Below, in pieces: positions 20,860-30,035 of a stretch of DNA of 64,000 nt (its first letter is position 1; each line of letters starts with the position of its first letter). The notes beneath the pieces were generated by a model. The model worked only from the letters and a program-made list of their open reading frames with translations, had not been told where the DNA came from and did no database searches. Location: positions 2,065,001-2,129,000 of the forward strand of contig NC_010161.1 in the NCBI RefSeq assembly GCF_000196435.1, given 5' to 3'. A program made the translations under genes and the position numbers. This stretch comes from Bartonella tribocorum CIP 105476 (GTDB taxonomy: Bacteria; Pseudomonadota; Alphaproteobacteria; Rhizobiales; Rhizobiaceae).

Positions 20860-21864
20860 TCAAGTTTTGACAGCATAAACCACTGCCATATTGACGGGGC
20901 GTGTTTCATCCCCCCCTGTTTTTTGCAACAAGACCTTATGTTCATGCTCTCCCGCAGGCTCTGTCAAAGTATCTGTCTTATACACTACAGCTACATATCC
21001 TTTATAATCTTCGCGTTTGTACCTTAGAATATCGTTTTTAATCGTTGGATAACTATGCTGGTGTTTCCCTGTCGAATCTGTTTTTCCTTCATGGGTATGA
21101 GATTTAAAAGACTCTTCTTGTCGACTTCCCAAGAGGCGTCCTTTATCAATTTCTTTTCCACTATCGAGCCCCCGTAAAAACATCCCCCGCAAATCGGGAA
21201 CATTAAATGTTGTTTTCCCATCTCCTTTTCCCCATGTTTCCCCCAGAACAGCAAAAAGATTGGCATAGTTTTTTCGTGAATATTCTTTACCATCACACAG
21301 CAACCATCCGGATGGTATTTTTTCACTCGCAAAAGTTCCAATAAACCCAGGTGAAAAAGATTCAGGCAAAGGAGGAAAGGGCGGAATTTCTGGAAGTTTT
21401 ATGGTAGGATTGGTTAAAAACCAGCCATCAGCATTTTTCCCAGCAATATCACGCGTATAGACGATCTCATAAAGCGCCCCCTTTTGTATTTCTCCCCCTT
21501 TTAAAGGCACAATCCCCTCGGGCGTTGCCATATAAGTTGGTTTTGGGGGCAACTGATTTAAAGAAACATTTGTTATTCCGCTATTGACGCCTTGTGCTTT
21601 AAAGCGCACAACAATGCCATCTATATAAGTCTCAAAAAAAGACTTTGTCGCCAAACGAAGGGATGTTTTCTTGTTCTCCCTATCAACCGTAAACTGTGTT
21701 TCAATCCCACCCCCGTTATCCAACAAATATTCCTTGATGCGTTGCATCATAGCGCGCGCACTATCATTGACTGAACTTGGCGGTTGCCCTTCAGCCCAGT
21801 TTATACTCTCATCAACATAAGCATTTTCTGATGCGATGATTGACCAATCATAAATCGAACTCAT
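20860..21864 (-). CDS. Phage tail fibre/collar domain protein
   Basis: 334 residues from the ATG at 21864, overlapping the upstream stop as ATGA. The N-terminal 100 residues (DESINWAEGQPPSSVNDSAR) match the start of many phage fibre proteins. The C-terminal half is a tail-collar domain: PGFIGTFASEKIPSGWLLCD, GKEYSRKNYANLFAVLGETW, FNVPDLRGMFLRGLD, ending in a His-rich HTHEGKTDSTGKHQHSY segment and ETRPVNMAVVYAVK. The role would be host-surface adhesion of the particle. It is the last tightly linked gene of the cluster, so receptor binding is encoded at its distal end. Confidence 0.85.
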   Translation of the reverse strand: MSSIYDWSIIASENAYVDESINWAEGQPPSSVNDSARAMMQRIKEYLLDNGGGIETQFTVDRENKKTSLRLATKSFFETYIDGIVVRFKAQGVNSGITNVSLNQLPPKPTYMATPEGIVPLKGGEIQKGALYEIVYTRDIAGKNADGWFLTNPTIKLPEIPPFPPLPESFSPGFIGTFASEKIPSGWLLCDGKEYSRKNYANLFAVLGETWGKGDGKTTFNVPDLRGMFLRGLDSGKEIDKGRLLGSRQEESFKSHTHEGKTDSTGKHQHSYPTIKNDILRYKREDYKGYVAVVYKTDTLTEPAGEHEHKVLLQKTGGDETRPVNMAVVYAVKT

Positions 21865-23000
21865 AGAAGACACTCTTTTTGCAAAAAGGAAAGGCGAGCA
21901 AAGAGGGAAGAAAAGAAAGCCGCAATTTTATTTTTAGAAGCCGGAATTTTCTTCATTCTCATTTTTTCCATTCTCAAACCTATTTTATCATAATCCACAT
22001 GGAGTAATTTTGTTTTTGCATTGATAAAAACAGCTTCAGGCTTCACACGCAACACGTCTTGCGCCAGAACACCTTGATAACGTTGTGGATTTCCCTTATA
22101 ATTAAAGGTGTAAAGAGGATATCCTTTTTTCTTACCCATAGGGATAATATTTTCTTTTGCTCTCACATCACAAAGCCCTAGAATTCCGCCGACCAATCCC
22201 AGCACTTGCTGCGCATCCCGCAATGGATCTTTTGTTACAGAAGGTATTATTGTAGATTTTCCTGAAGTTGTCCCGTAATTTCCCGCAGCCTGTGTTCCTA
22301 CCTGTAACAAACGTCCCAATCGGTTCCAATCTTGATTATCTTTTTCTGACCATTTTTGACGCTCAGCATCTAAAATATTTTGACGGTTGATATCTTGAAT
22401 CATCCCCCCTTTCAGAGCATTTCCTTGCACATTACTCTGTCCTTGATAATATGCATTTGCCGCATTAACCTGATCATGTTGAGAGCGATCAATCATCTGG
22501 TTTGCGTTCATCATATTATGAATATCTTGATTATATTGCTGTGCTGTAGCATTTGTTGCCAAAGCGCCTAACTCATCGGCAAGCACGCCGGTATGCGCCC
22601 CCGAACCATAGCGTCCTGCCCCAGACATCGATTGATTAATCGCATCAGAAGTTTTATTCAGAGCATTTTGCAATGCAGCATTAAACTTACTATTGCTTCC
22701 AATCCAATTTCCCTTCGCCATACTGGAAAGATTTGCAGCACTGTTGGTTGGTGCATTTAACCACTGGGTTACCCCAGGATTATCATAAAGCCCTGCGGCT
22801 TGTTGTAAACCGGACAGCGCATTTTTTGTCATATCGCTAAGACCAGCAACGCGCTCTCCCTGATAAACGTTTCCGCCAATTCCTTTCTTATAAAGCCCCT
22901 GTGCATCTGCACTGGCTTGTTTAAGAATATCCGCCGCCCAAGCGGGTGGTGCATTTGTTTGTGTTGTCGTCTGCACTTGAGGTGTTTTTTTTCTACTCAT
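21861..23000 (-). CDS. Tail/needle protein with C-terminal S74 intramolecular chaperone
   Basis: 379 residues. The N-terminal 270 residues are Ala/Gly/Asn/Gln-rich and helical, like ejected or tail-tip proteins of podoviruses (GLSDMTKNALSGLQQAAGLY). The C-terminal part has the Peptidase_S74 signature: SDxR-like CDVRAKENI, then YPLYTFNYKG, GVLAQDVL, VDYDKIGLRM. Such domains trimerise a fibre and then cut themselves off. The start overlaps the upstream stop as ATGA, and its own stop overlaps the next ATG the same way, so translation is coupled. Assignment of the N-terminal part is inference. Confidence 0.8.
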   Translation of the reverse strand: MSRKKTPQVQTTTQTNAPPAWAADILKQASADAQGLYKKGIGGNVYQGERVAGLSDMTKNALSGLQQAAGLYDNPGVTQWLNAPTNSAANLSSMAKGNWIGSNSKFNAALQNALNKTSDAINQSMSGAGRYGSGAHTGVLADELGALATNATAQQYNQDIHNMMNANQMIDRSQHDQVNAANAYYQGQSNVQGNALKGGMIQDINRQNILDAERQKWSEKDNQDWNRLGRLLQVGTQAAGNYGTTSGKSTIIPSVTKDPLRDAQQVLGLVGGILGLCDVRAKENIIPMGKKKGYPLYTFNYKGNPQRYQGVLAQDVLRVKPEAVFINAKTKLLHVDYDKIGLRMEKMRMKKIPASKNKIAAFFSSLFARLSFLQKECLL

Positions 23001-23449
23001 GGCCCCAGAACCTTTCTATATTGAATAAGATTACGAGAATATCCGTGATGAGCGAGCCTTTTCGCCCATCCAATTCTTCCAAACATGTGTATTTCTTCAG
23101 CGTTGATTTTTCGCGCCCATTTTTCGACCTCATCAATCAATTTGACCAGTTCCAGTCCTCCCTCTCCAGCAAGATCTGAGAGAACGACGCATTTTTTCCC
23201 CGTATGAGCACTTTCAACTTTGGTTATTGCAAAAGCACTAAATTGGATTTTATTTTTTAAGACCAGCCACAATTGGGCTTGTCCTGTTGCGATTTCTTCA
23301 GCAATTTTTTCCAGACAAACATCATCAGGAAAGCGTTGAGCATATTTTTTAAATGCCCCATTAAGTGCCTCTTGATAAGGTGCTATTTTTTCCCATGGCC
23401 ATTGCTCTGTTAAATGAGCAGAATACAAATCTTGACGATCTTGCATCAT
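22997..23449 (-). CDS. GNAT-fold-like particle cluster protein
   Basis: About 150 residues from the ATG at 23449; the frame runs to 23494, but the upstream candidates have binding sites too close to the start. QLWLVLKNKIQFSAFAITKV, then VVLSDLAGEGGLELVKLIDE and a C-terminal FGRIGWAKRLAHHGYS resemble the strand-helix order of GNAT acetyltransferases that podovirus structural operons often carry. The acetyl-CoA loop is not clear, so activity is doubtful. Sits between the gp10-like gene and the S74 protein gene, with an ATGA overlap to the latter. Confidence 0.65.
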   Translation of the reverse strand: MMQDRQDLYSAHLTEQWPWEKIAPYQEALNGAFKKYAQRFPDDVCLEKIAEEIATGQAQLWLVLKNKIQFSAFAITKVESAHTGKKCVVLSDLAGEGGLELVKLIDEVEKWARKINAEEIHMFGRIGWAKRLAHHGYSRNLIQYRKVLGP

Positions 23450-23689
23450 GGTTTTAGTTCTCTTCACTTTTTCACGCATCCCCTTTAAGAACATCCCCCC
23501 TGGCAGACTTCACCCATTCCATGCTTACCGCCCACCTTTCAAAAAGAAGAAACCGAAAAGCCCCCATCATCTCCCCCCGGCCCCCTTGTCAAAAGGAAGA
23601 GAAAACTTTTTATAGAAAAAAAACATGATGCAAACTATTTTTCCATATCATAAGAAAGCATTTGAGGATAAGGACAAGGCTATCGCAGG

Positions 23690-23822
23690 TATTCTCTGGT
23701 TATCACGACTTGGCTTATCGCATAGTTCTTTTATTATAAGGGCACGGCTTATCGCATAGTTCTTTTAATTATTATGGCTTGGCTATCGCACAGTTCTTTT
23801 AATTATTATGGCATGCTTATCG
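23690..23822. repeat. ~45-bp tandem repeat abutting a gene stop
   Basis: Three to four units of GGCTTATCGCATAGTTCTTT followed by AATTATTATGGC. The core CTTATCGCA equals the stop-codon region of the gene beginning at 23817, so the array appears to be amplified from that gene's 3' end. Confidence 0.75.
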
Positions 23823-25280
23823 CATGCCGGCAGGCATCAACTCCACATCAAATCCCGTGACATGAGACCAATTCATCCCCTCAGGAATGCGCAATTTAAA
23901 GCGATAAAACCGTGCCCTTGCGCGACAATGAATTTGTCCTGTATTATGAGAAGGCTGTTTTTCTGGTAACCAAACCGTTTCTTCTTCAAGAGATTGTCGA
24001 AAGCGCATTCCCACAGACAAATAAAACTTTCCACTATTGACTTGAGGCATAATATTTTTCACCCGTGTTATCATGCCATTTGTCTGCCCCATTTCTTGTG
24101 ATGTCACCACACAAGCCATAGGAGAACCAGAAAATGACCCCAGTCTACCCTTTTGATCAAAGGCTCCCAGAATAGGCGATTCATTTTTCCAAGCTTTACT
24201 ATCGAGAGAAAAGGACAAATCATCAATATTTTTAGCGACAAAATCGAGACCTTCTAGAGTTGTTCCAGATAAGAAAATGGGTAAAATCACTTTGATATCC
24301 ACGAGAGCTTTTGTCCATTTTTGCAATCCCCAATCATAAATGAGCAAGATACGTTTATGGAGGCTCTCATCGCTATCGACCATCCAATAAACACGATTAT
24401 ACACGCCATCAATCGCCGCAGACATGGTATACAGATTACTCTGTCTTGATTTTGCAGTCATGGTTCGATCCACTTTTTCAAAGCCAATGGGTATAATCTG
24501 TCCGTCATTGGTTATTTGATAAAAACCGCCCTCATCAGCAAAAAATGCCAAATCTCCGCGACAAACAATCGATTCAGCATTTTTTGCGCCTCGTTTATCG
24601 TGGATTTTTTGGAAACTAAAAATAATCTTAGAGCCAGGAATAAAAGAACCAGCATAGATTGCAGAACGCATAAAGATAATTGGATTTGTTGTCTCCGTCG
24701 CCCCTTGCACGAAACCGCCATCAGGAAAATCTTGATAATCACAGCTTTTTTTTCCCACGGTCCAAAATTCTGCATCATTAAGTCCAGACCAATGCACCCG
24801 TCTTGGATGTTCGGTTAATTTCATCAAACAGACGAAATCTCCCCAGACGCGAACGATCCCCGCTTGTGGTGGATTTCCCCCCAAGTTTCTAAATGTTTTA
24901 TCATGAATAATATCGATCACTTGTGGTTTATCATTGGCATTCACCGCAATAATAAAATCACCAAACAAAGCAAAAGACCACGGGGCATCGATATTCGCCA
25001 GATAAGCCTTTCCTTTTTGGCTAATATCTTTCCACTTCATTGTTGTGTTATCCAGCAAGAAGATTTTTTCTCTTGTCCCAACAATAATAGAAACCCCATT
25101 TTTTGTTTTAACCGCAAGAGCGCCTAAAATGGGCTCCAGACATGGCTCTGACAAAGGTTCAAAACTTGGCATAGGGATATAAGAACCATCCGCCGGGAGC
25201 ACATTGACAAGTTCATCGGTAAAAATTCCATTGATATCCGCCACATCGGGTCGATAATCAGCGATTGGAAAAAAAGCCAT
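23817..25280 (-). CDS. P22 gp10-like packaged-DNA stabilisation / tail hub protein
   Basis: 487 residues from the ATG at 25280 (GGGGGG five bases upstream). It begins MAFFPIADYRPDVADINGIF, a start typical of beta-propeller head-completion proteins. Blade-like repeats follow throughout: VSIIVGTREKIFLLDNTTMK, WSFALFGDFIIAVN, DFVCLMKLTEHPRRVHWSGL, GDLAFFADEGGFYQIT, IDGVYNRVYWMV. The C-terminal 100 residues form a beta-rich domain. The expected role is to plug the portal channel and build the short tail. Its position after the adaptor gene agrees with P22-like order. Spacers of more than 300 bp flank it on both sides. Confidence 0.75.
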   Translation of the reverse strand: MAFFPIADYRPDVADINGIFTDELVNVLPADGSYIPMPSFEPLSEPCLEPILGALAVKTKNGVSIIVGTREKIFLLDNTTMKWKDISQKGKAYLANIDAPWSFALFGDFIIAVNANDKPQVIDIIHDKTFRNLGGNPPQAGIVRVWGDFVCLMKLTEHPRRVHWSGLNDAEFWTVGKKSCDYQDFPDGGFVQGATETTNPIIFMRSAIYAGSFIPGSKIIFSFQKIHDKRGAKNAESIVCRGDLAFFADEGGFYQITNDGQIIPIGFEKVDRTMTAKSRQSNLYTMSAAIDGVYNRVYWMVDSDESLHKRILLIYDWGLQKWTKALVDIKVILPIFLSGTTLEGLDFVAKNIDDLSFSLDSKAWKNESPILGAFDQKGRLGSFSGSPMACVVTSQEMGQTNGMITRVKNIMPQVNSGKFYLSVGMRFRQSLEEETVWLPEKQPSHNTGQIHCRARARFYRFKLRIPEGMNWSHVTGFDVELMPAGMR

Positions 25281-25283
25281 CAA

Positions 25284-26115
25284 GCCCCCCTAAAATGTTT
25301 CAAGCACCCAGTGCCAAAACACCAAGGCTTGCTCATTGAAACCAAAAAAAGCCCTTAAAATTCTAAGAGCACAAAATTCTATAAATATACAACCCAAAGT
25401 TGACACGCGCCTCGAGAAAAATAAGACCACACGATCATGGCAAGCCCACAGCTCTCACCAGCTACCCAATCACAATCAACCACCCACACTCTTTAAATGC
25501 CAGCCTCAACCTCAAGTATTGAAAAAAAGCCTTCAAGCCCCCCAGAAGATGCCCCCATAAGATATCTGAAAAGCGCAGTGTTATTCAAAACACCAAAGCT
25601 GATTGATGAGAAACACACCCCTAGAACAAAACTTTAAAGGCATAAAATCCCATCAATATACAACCCAAAGTTGACACGCGCCTCGAGAAAAATAAGACCA
25701 CACGATCATGGCAAGCCCACAGCTCTCACCAGCTACCCAATCACAATCAACCACCCACACTCTTTAAATGCCAGCCTCAACCTCAAGTATTGAAAAAAAA
25801 GCCTTAAAACTCTCTATAAAATTTTTGAAGAGTCCAGCATAATCAAGGGACAAAGGCTTGCTCATTGAAACCACAAAAGCCTTTAAAACGAGAGCATGCC
25901 CCATAATACACAACCCAAAATTGAAAAACTCAAAAATATCAACATCCACTGCCCCCAGAAGCGGCTCCTCGCTTAAAACCCGCCCCTCAATGCCAATCTG
26001 GTTCTCAGCACCAATCGAGATACCAACACGAATTCAGTCTCCAAAGCTCATCGAGGCATAAGCACTGCTCTAATTTTCAACGCCAATCTGAAGATAAGGG
26101 ATTAGAAAAAAACTT
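25284..26115. repeat. Spacer with a ~160-bp direct repeat
   Basis: No gene. 25375-25535 and 25643-25800 are near-identical direct repeats starting ATACAACCCAAAGTTGACAC and ending ATTGAAAAAAAGCC; a weaker third version starts near 25905. The TTGACA hexamer inside is noted, but no -10 partner is evident. Confidence 0.8.
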
Positions 26116-26811
26116 TTAAAAATTCATTGGACGAATTTTTAAGGAACCTTTTCGACGAGATGTTTCAATACGCAAAGCTTGAAGCTGTTCTTGAAAATCT
26201 CTAAAAGAAACGGCAGCATATTCAGGATCTTTAAGGATATTTTTATAAAGTTCATATTTTGCCCGTGCTTTAATGAGATCAAAAGCATAAATCAACCAGG
26301 GATTATTGTCCTCTTTCAACTGTTCATTGCTAACATAAACAGGAGTATACGAAAGTTGTACATCTTCGACACTTTCTGGTGTTGGAAAGAGTCCTATTTT
26401 TTGATCAAGGGTGGTATAAAAGAATGGCGTTCCTAACTCAGGATGCCTACCATATTGTTGATGCAACACTTCAACGGGTTTAAAGAACAACTTTGTTGGT
26501 GTTGCATTCTTTGTTACTAAAAAGACATCCTCCAAACCCTTTTCTGATTCAATAAAAACGCCTTCTTCTCGTCCATACCATGTTTTTTCACTTTGTGTTT
26601 TGAAGGTGCTTTTTCTCCTTTCATTAAAGAAAAAGGGTTCGCGTTCACACAAGCGCAAAGCTGTAACAATAGAATCTTGGATTTGCAGAGAATATTCAGC
26701 TGTTGTATCGTCAATTTCATCTTGAATCAGCGCGACCATAGAGGCAAAAGTTTGCGAGCGGTTTGAATGTGTAAGATCGCGCTTGTTAGGATCACTGGAT
26801 AAAGCGGTCAT
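26116..26811 (-). CDS. Head-tail adaptor protein
   Basis: 231 residues from the ATG at 26811; AAGGACAGGC lies just upstream, whereas the longer frame to 26883 lacks a site. Helical start (SQTFASMVALIQDEIDD), then FFFNERRKSTFKTQSEKTWY, a beta-rich centre (QKIGLFPTPESVEDVQLSYT) and a helical end with YAFDLIKARAKYELYKNILK, the arrangement of the P22 gp4 / T7 gp11 adaptor class. It would bind under the portal ring. It follows the capsid gene, as in podoviruses. The assignment is by shape and position. Confidence 0.72.
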   Translation of the reverse strand: MTALSSDPNKRDLTHSNRSQTFASMVALIQDEIDDTTAEYSLQIQDSIVTALRLCEREPFFFNERRKSTFKTQSEKTWYGREEGVFIESEKGLEDVFLVTKNATPTKLFFKPVEVLHQQYGRHPELGTPFFYTTLDQKIGLFPTPESVEDVQLSYTPVYVSNEQLKEDNNPWLIYAFDLIKARAKYELYKNILKDPEYAAVSFRDFQEQLQALRIETSRRKGSLKIRPMNF

Positions 26812-26892
26812 AAGCCTGTCCTTTTTCTGGAAGTATTTTAAATTTTCCCCCAACAAGAAGAATCTGTTGGGGGAAGTGAGCAAGCATTCGCT

Positions 26893-28011
26893 TTAAGCAG
26901 GCGCTCCATAAGTTGGGATAACGATTGTGCCGAAATCCTGAACCCCTTGCGAACTTCCTGGCAAGGTAAAGCAGGTTTTTTTCATTCCAATAATGGTTTT
27001 TGCCGCGACCCCGAATTCTCTTTCATAATCGAAGAGTTCTTCGACCAATTTATAGCGTGTTGCGCCTCGATCTTTCCCAAAAGCGATTACAGCACTTTGC
27101 GCCCCAAGCAGCACCGCACGACGCACATTGGGGACAGCTTTATTTGCCGTTCCAGACTCGACCCCTTCGGTAATATGTTCAGCTTCGCGTAAAACGACAC
27201 CATTATACATTCCCAAAGATCCATCATAGAGCGGATTTTTGATACGGCTTCCGCTATAGATTGCCTTAGTAATGTCGAGCCATTGTCCCGCATCTGTATT
27301 GGTTCGCAATTGCGTCACTTGGGTTGGATGAAGATAAAGCACATAGACATTTTCCCCATCGATCCGCACGGGTCTAATTTTAGGATTTGCCAATTTAGCT
27401 CGTTCAACAGCTTTATCAACCAGATCAAGATCAAAAGTATCATTTTCTTTTAAATCTTCATCTTTTGTTTTTCCATTAGGGCGCAAAACGCGTTTATTGG
27501 TTGGAGCCGTTGGGGCATTAAACCCATAATGAACGGGTTTAAGAGTAATTGTGCGTCCCTCAAAGTTAATGGTTTTTGCGGTATATCCGCAAACTTGAAT
27601 GAAGAACATCATACTGAGACGATCCGCATACCAATCAACCAACCCATTTTTTGCTTCTGTGCGCAAATCGTGGAGAATGCGTTGTTGATCAATGGTGCCC
27701 TCATTTTTGACACGCACCGCATGAACGAGTTCATTAATTGCCAAGCGATCATTGAGAAACTGTAAAGCTTCTTCATTTCCTTCCAATGTCTGCCCTTCAC
27801 TCACCCCATCACCGAGCAACTGGACACGCAAATTAAAGCTAATGGCATCCCCACTTGCTTTCGTGGTTTCATCCTTTAATTGTACGATACTGTTTGAATC
27901 ATTTCCAATCAACGGTGCAATTGGGATTGCTTTTGAGACTTCTTGATTTAAAAGTTTAGACCATGTGCGCACTGCCATTGGGTCATTGAGTCCGATATAA
28001 GTTACAGTCAT
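26893..28011 (-). CDS. Major capsid protein (N4 gp56-like, HK97-fold)
   Basis: 372 residues from the ATG at 28011, which has GAGGATAA upstream; a longer frame to 28053 runs through a terminator-like hairpin and is rejected. Features of the N4-gp56 capsid family: IGLNDPMAVRTWSKLLNQEV at the start, SIVQLKDETTKASGDAISFN, LNDRLAINELVHAVRVKNEG, GLVDWYADRLSMMFFIQVCG, YVLYLHPTQVTQLRTN, and a C-terminal DYEREFGVAAKTIIGMKKTC. It forms the head shell. Located between scaffold and adaptor genes but separated from the scaffold gene by a terminator and an array of about 580 bp. Confidence 0.88.
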   Translation of the reverse strand: MTVTYIGLNDPMAVRTWSKLLNQEVSKAIPIAPLIGNDSNSIVQLKDETTKASGDAISFNLRVQLLGDGVSEGQTLEGNEEALQFLNDRLAINELVHAVRVKNEGTIDQQRILHDLRTEAKNGLVDWYADRLSMMFFIQVCGYTAKTINFEGRTITLKPVHYGFNAPTAPTNKRVLRPNGKTKDEDLKENDTFDLDLVDKAVERAKLANPKIRPVRIDGENVYVLYLHPTQVTQLRTNTDAGQWLDITKAIYSGSRIKNPLYDGSLGMYNGVVLREAEHITEGVESGTANKAVPNVRRAVLLGAQSAVIAFGKDRGATRYKLVEELFDYEREFGVAAKTIIGMKKTCFTLPGSSQGVQDFGTIVIPTYGAPA

Positions 28012-28040
28012 TTTATCCTCGAAAAGTTTATTGACATAAA

Positions 28041-28067
28041 AAAAACCCGGCAAAGCGCCGAGCGCTC
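28041..28067 (-). terminator. Terminator-like hairpin directly before the capsid gene
   Basis: On the minus strand CGGC (28060-28057) pairs with GCCG (28051-28048) across a 5-base loop, followed by GG and a run of T (28045-28038). A second palindrome GAGCGCTC sits at 28060-28067. It lies 30 bp upstream of the capsid ATG, within the particle cluster, so it would attenuate read-through or protect a processed capsid mRNA. Confidence 0.6.
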
Positions 28068-28221
28068 AAAACACCACATTTCATTTCAGATGGTGAATAG
28101 GTTGTTCTCGTGTGTTTTGTTTCTGTTAGCCTCTCGCCTCCCACTCTCCCCCTAAGTAAGAGCTCTCCTCAGCACATCTGTGCTTTGAGAAATCCCCTCT
28201 CTTCCCCGCGCCACCCACACT

Positions 28222-28799
28222 CTCTTATGTTTCCGCAAAAGACACCCCACGCATTTCATGCACCCAAAACCTCTCACGTATCCGCAAAAGACACCCCACG
28301 CATTTCATGCACCAGAACCCCTCTCACATGTCCCGCAAAAGACACCCCACGCATTTCATGCACCCAAAACCCCTCACGTTTCCGCAAAAGACACCCCACG
28401 CATTTCATGCACCAGAACCCCTCTCACATGTCCCGCAAAAGACACCCCACGCATTTCATGCACCAGAACCTCTCTCACATGTCCCGCAAAAGACACCCCA
28501 CGCATTTCATGCACCAGAACCCCTCTCACATGTCTCGCAAAAGACACCCCGCGCATTTCATGCACCAGAACCCCTCTCACATGTCTCGCAAAAGACACCC
28601 CGCGCATTTCATGCACCAGAACCCCTCTCACATGTCCCGCAAAAGACACCCCACGCATTTCATGCACCCAAAACCTCTCACGTATCCGCAAAAGACACCC
28701 CACGCATTTCATGCACCAGAACCCCTCTCACATGTCCCGCAAAAGACACCCCACGCATTTCATGCACCCAAAACCCCTCACGTTTCCGCAAAAGACACC
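28222..28799. repeat. 49/51-bp tandem array between scaffold and capsid genes
   Basis: Eleven units sharing CGCATTTCATGCAC and GCAAAAGACACCCC, of two types: A (CCAAAACC.CTCACGT.TCC, 49 bp) and B (CAGAACCCCTCTCACATGTC, 51 bp), in order A B A B B B B B A B A. The B unit keeps frame and the A unit shifts it, so several frames on both strands stay open; I regard these as artefacts. Units differ by only one or two bases. Confidence 0.92.
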
Positions 28800-28815
28800 T
28801 GCTACATTCTTGTTT

Positions 28816-29589
28816 TTAAAATTCTCTGCCACCCATTAAACGATTAAAAGCCGCTTTATTCTTAGGATCAGCAACCCAAGTGCTAAATTCCGCTTCTGAC
28901 ATTTTATCCAGCATATCCAAAGAAATTGGTCCATTTGGCATCAAGCCGTTATAAGCAGCCAGTGTCCGGGCAGAATTTTGTCTTTCTTGTAAATTTTCCC
29001 CCATGGTATTGGGAACATTTGTATAGCCAATTTTTTGTGCAATCGTGTAAATCACTTCAGCCGGATTTTGATTTTTTTGCGCACAATCGCGCAAGATCTG
29101 CTTCAATTCATCACCAATCCTTGCGTCAATATTTTGGGGATCGGCCAGCTCAGGATAGAGCGAAGCAAAAGCTGCCAACTGTTTCGCGCGCGTTTCATAA
29201 ATAAAATCGGCTGCTTGATCAAAATCATAGTGCTTTTGTTTAACGCTTGCAACCGACTGCTGATAGAACGCCTGCAACTGTTCTGCTTCGCGAACAGGGG
29301 AAAGTTGTTGTTTTTCATGTAAAAGCTCTTGTTTTTGCAGTGTTTTTCCCAACCATTGCATATAGCCCATAAAGTCCTTTTGCGGATCTGGCGGCGCATT
29401 TTCTTCCCCCTGCACCTCTTTTCCGCCTTCTTGAGAAGATGGCTGTTGTTGAAATCTTTGTCCTTGAAAATTTTCTTCCAAAGTTTTTGCTTCTCTTCCA
29501 ATTTCACCCTCTTCTCCCTCTTGTGTTGAGGTAAGAAAGTCTTGTTTCAAATGGTTTTGTTCTTCTGGGGTTAAATGTTCTTGATCCAT
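28816..29589 (-). CDS. Scaffolding protein
   Basis: 257 residues, acidic and Gln/Glu-rich in the first 75 (EEGEIGREAKTLEENFQG, QEGGKEVQGEENAPPDPQ). Helical core at about 80-200 (QKDFMGYMQWLGKTLQKQEL, KQKHYDFDQAADFIYETRAK), ending MSEAEFSTWVADPKNKAAFN, a tail I associate with scaffold proteins of P22/N4-like heads. It would guide capsid assembly and then leave. AAAGG lies 9 bases before the ATG. Position between portal and capsid genes agrees. The protein lacks conserved catalytic residues, so a protease role is unlikely. Confidence 0.78.
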   Translation of the reverse strand: MDQEHLTPEEQNHLKQDFLTSTQEGEEGEIGREAKTLEENFQGQRFQQQPSSQEGGKEVQGEENAPPDPQKDFMGYMQWLGKTLQKQELLHEKQQLSPVREAEQLQAFYQQSVASVKQKHYDFDQAADFIYETRAKQLAAFASLYPELADPQNIDARIGDELKQILRDCAQKNQNPAEVIYTIAQKIGYTNVPNTMGENLQERQNSARTLAAYNGLMPNGPISLDMLDKMSEAEFSTWVADPKNKAAFNRLMGGREF

Positions 29590-29599
29590 GACGTTAGCC

Positions 29600-30035
29600 T
29601 TTTCTTTTTTTAAACAATAAAATTAAATTTTTCAGATAAAACAGTTTGTGCGCATTGAGCCCCAATGCCCTTCCATCACTTGGGCTCCAGCATATCGACA
29701 CCATGCTCCCTCTCACATGACGGCAAAACACCATCTCTTCTCTGCTTCTCCCCCAACAACACAGCCCTACAAAAGTGAACTATGGAAATCGACAAGCTCT
29801 TTCTGCTCCCATCATTCCCCACCATGTTCCCCTGCCATGACACCAAAACACCGTCTCTTCTCTGCTTCTGCCCCAAAACAGACTGTCCAACAAAACAGCT
29901 CTTCTGAACCAAAGAGAGACGACATTGCACAACATAAGCAACACTGTGCTATGGAAATTATAGAGATAATCACCCGCCCATTGATAAAGATCATCCAAGA
30001 TCGCCCATCACAAAGCCCCCTATTCATAAAGCCCC
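29600..30035. repeat. Spacer with imperfect ~130-bp tandem repeat
   Basis: No gene. ACCATGCTCCCTCTCACATG plus CGGCAAAACACCATCTCTTC (about 29700-29745) recurs diverged at about 29820-29870 (ACCATGTTCCCCTGCCATG, then CACCAAAACACCGTCTCTTC), each followed by TCTGCTTCT. C-rich on the plus strand. Confidence 0.7.

Noticed and set aside
28222..28799. CRISPR array
   Set aside because: Units are contiguous with no unique spacers, are almost entirely repeat, and no cas genes are present.
28110..28847. Repeat proteins on both strands over the 49/51-bp array
   Set aside because: Several frames on both strands stay open because of unit composition; none has a proper start or domain.
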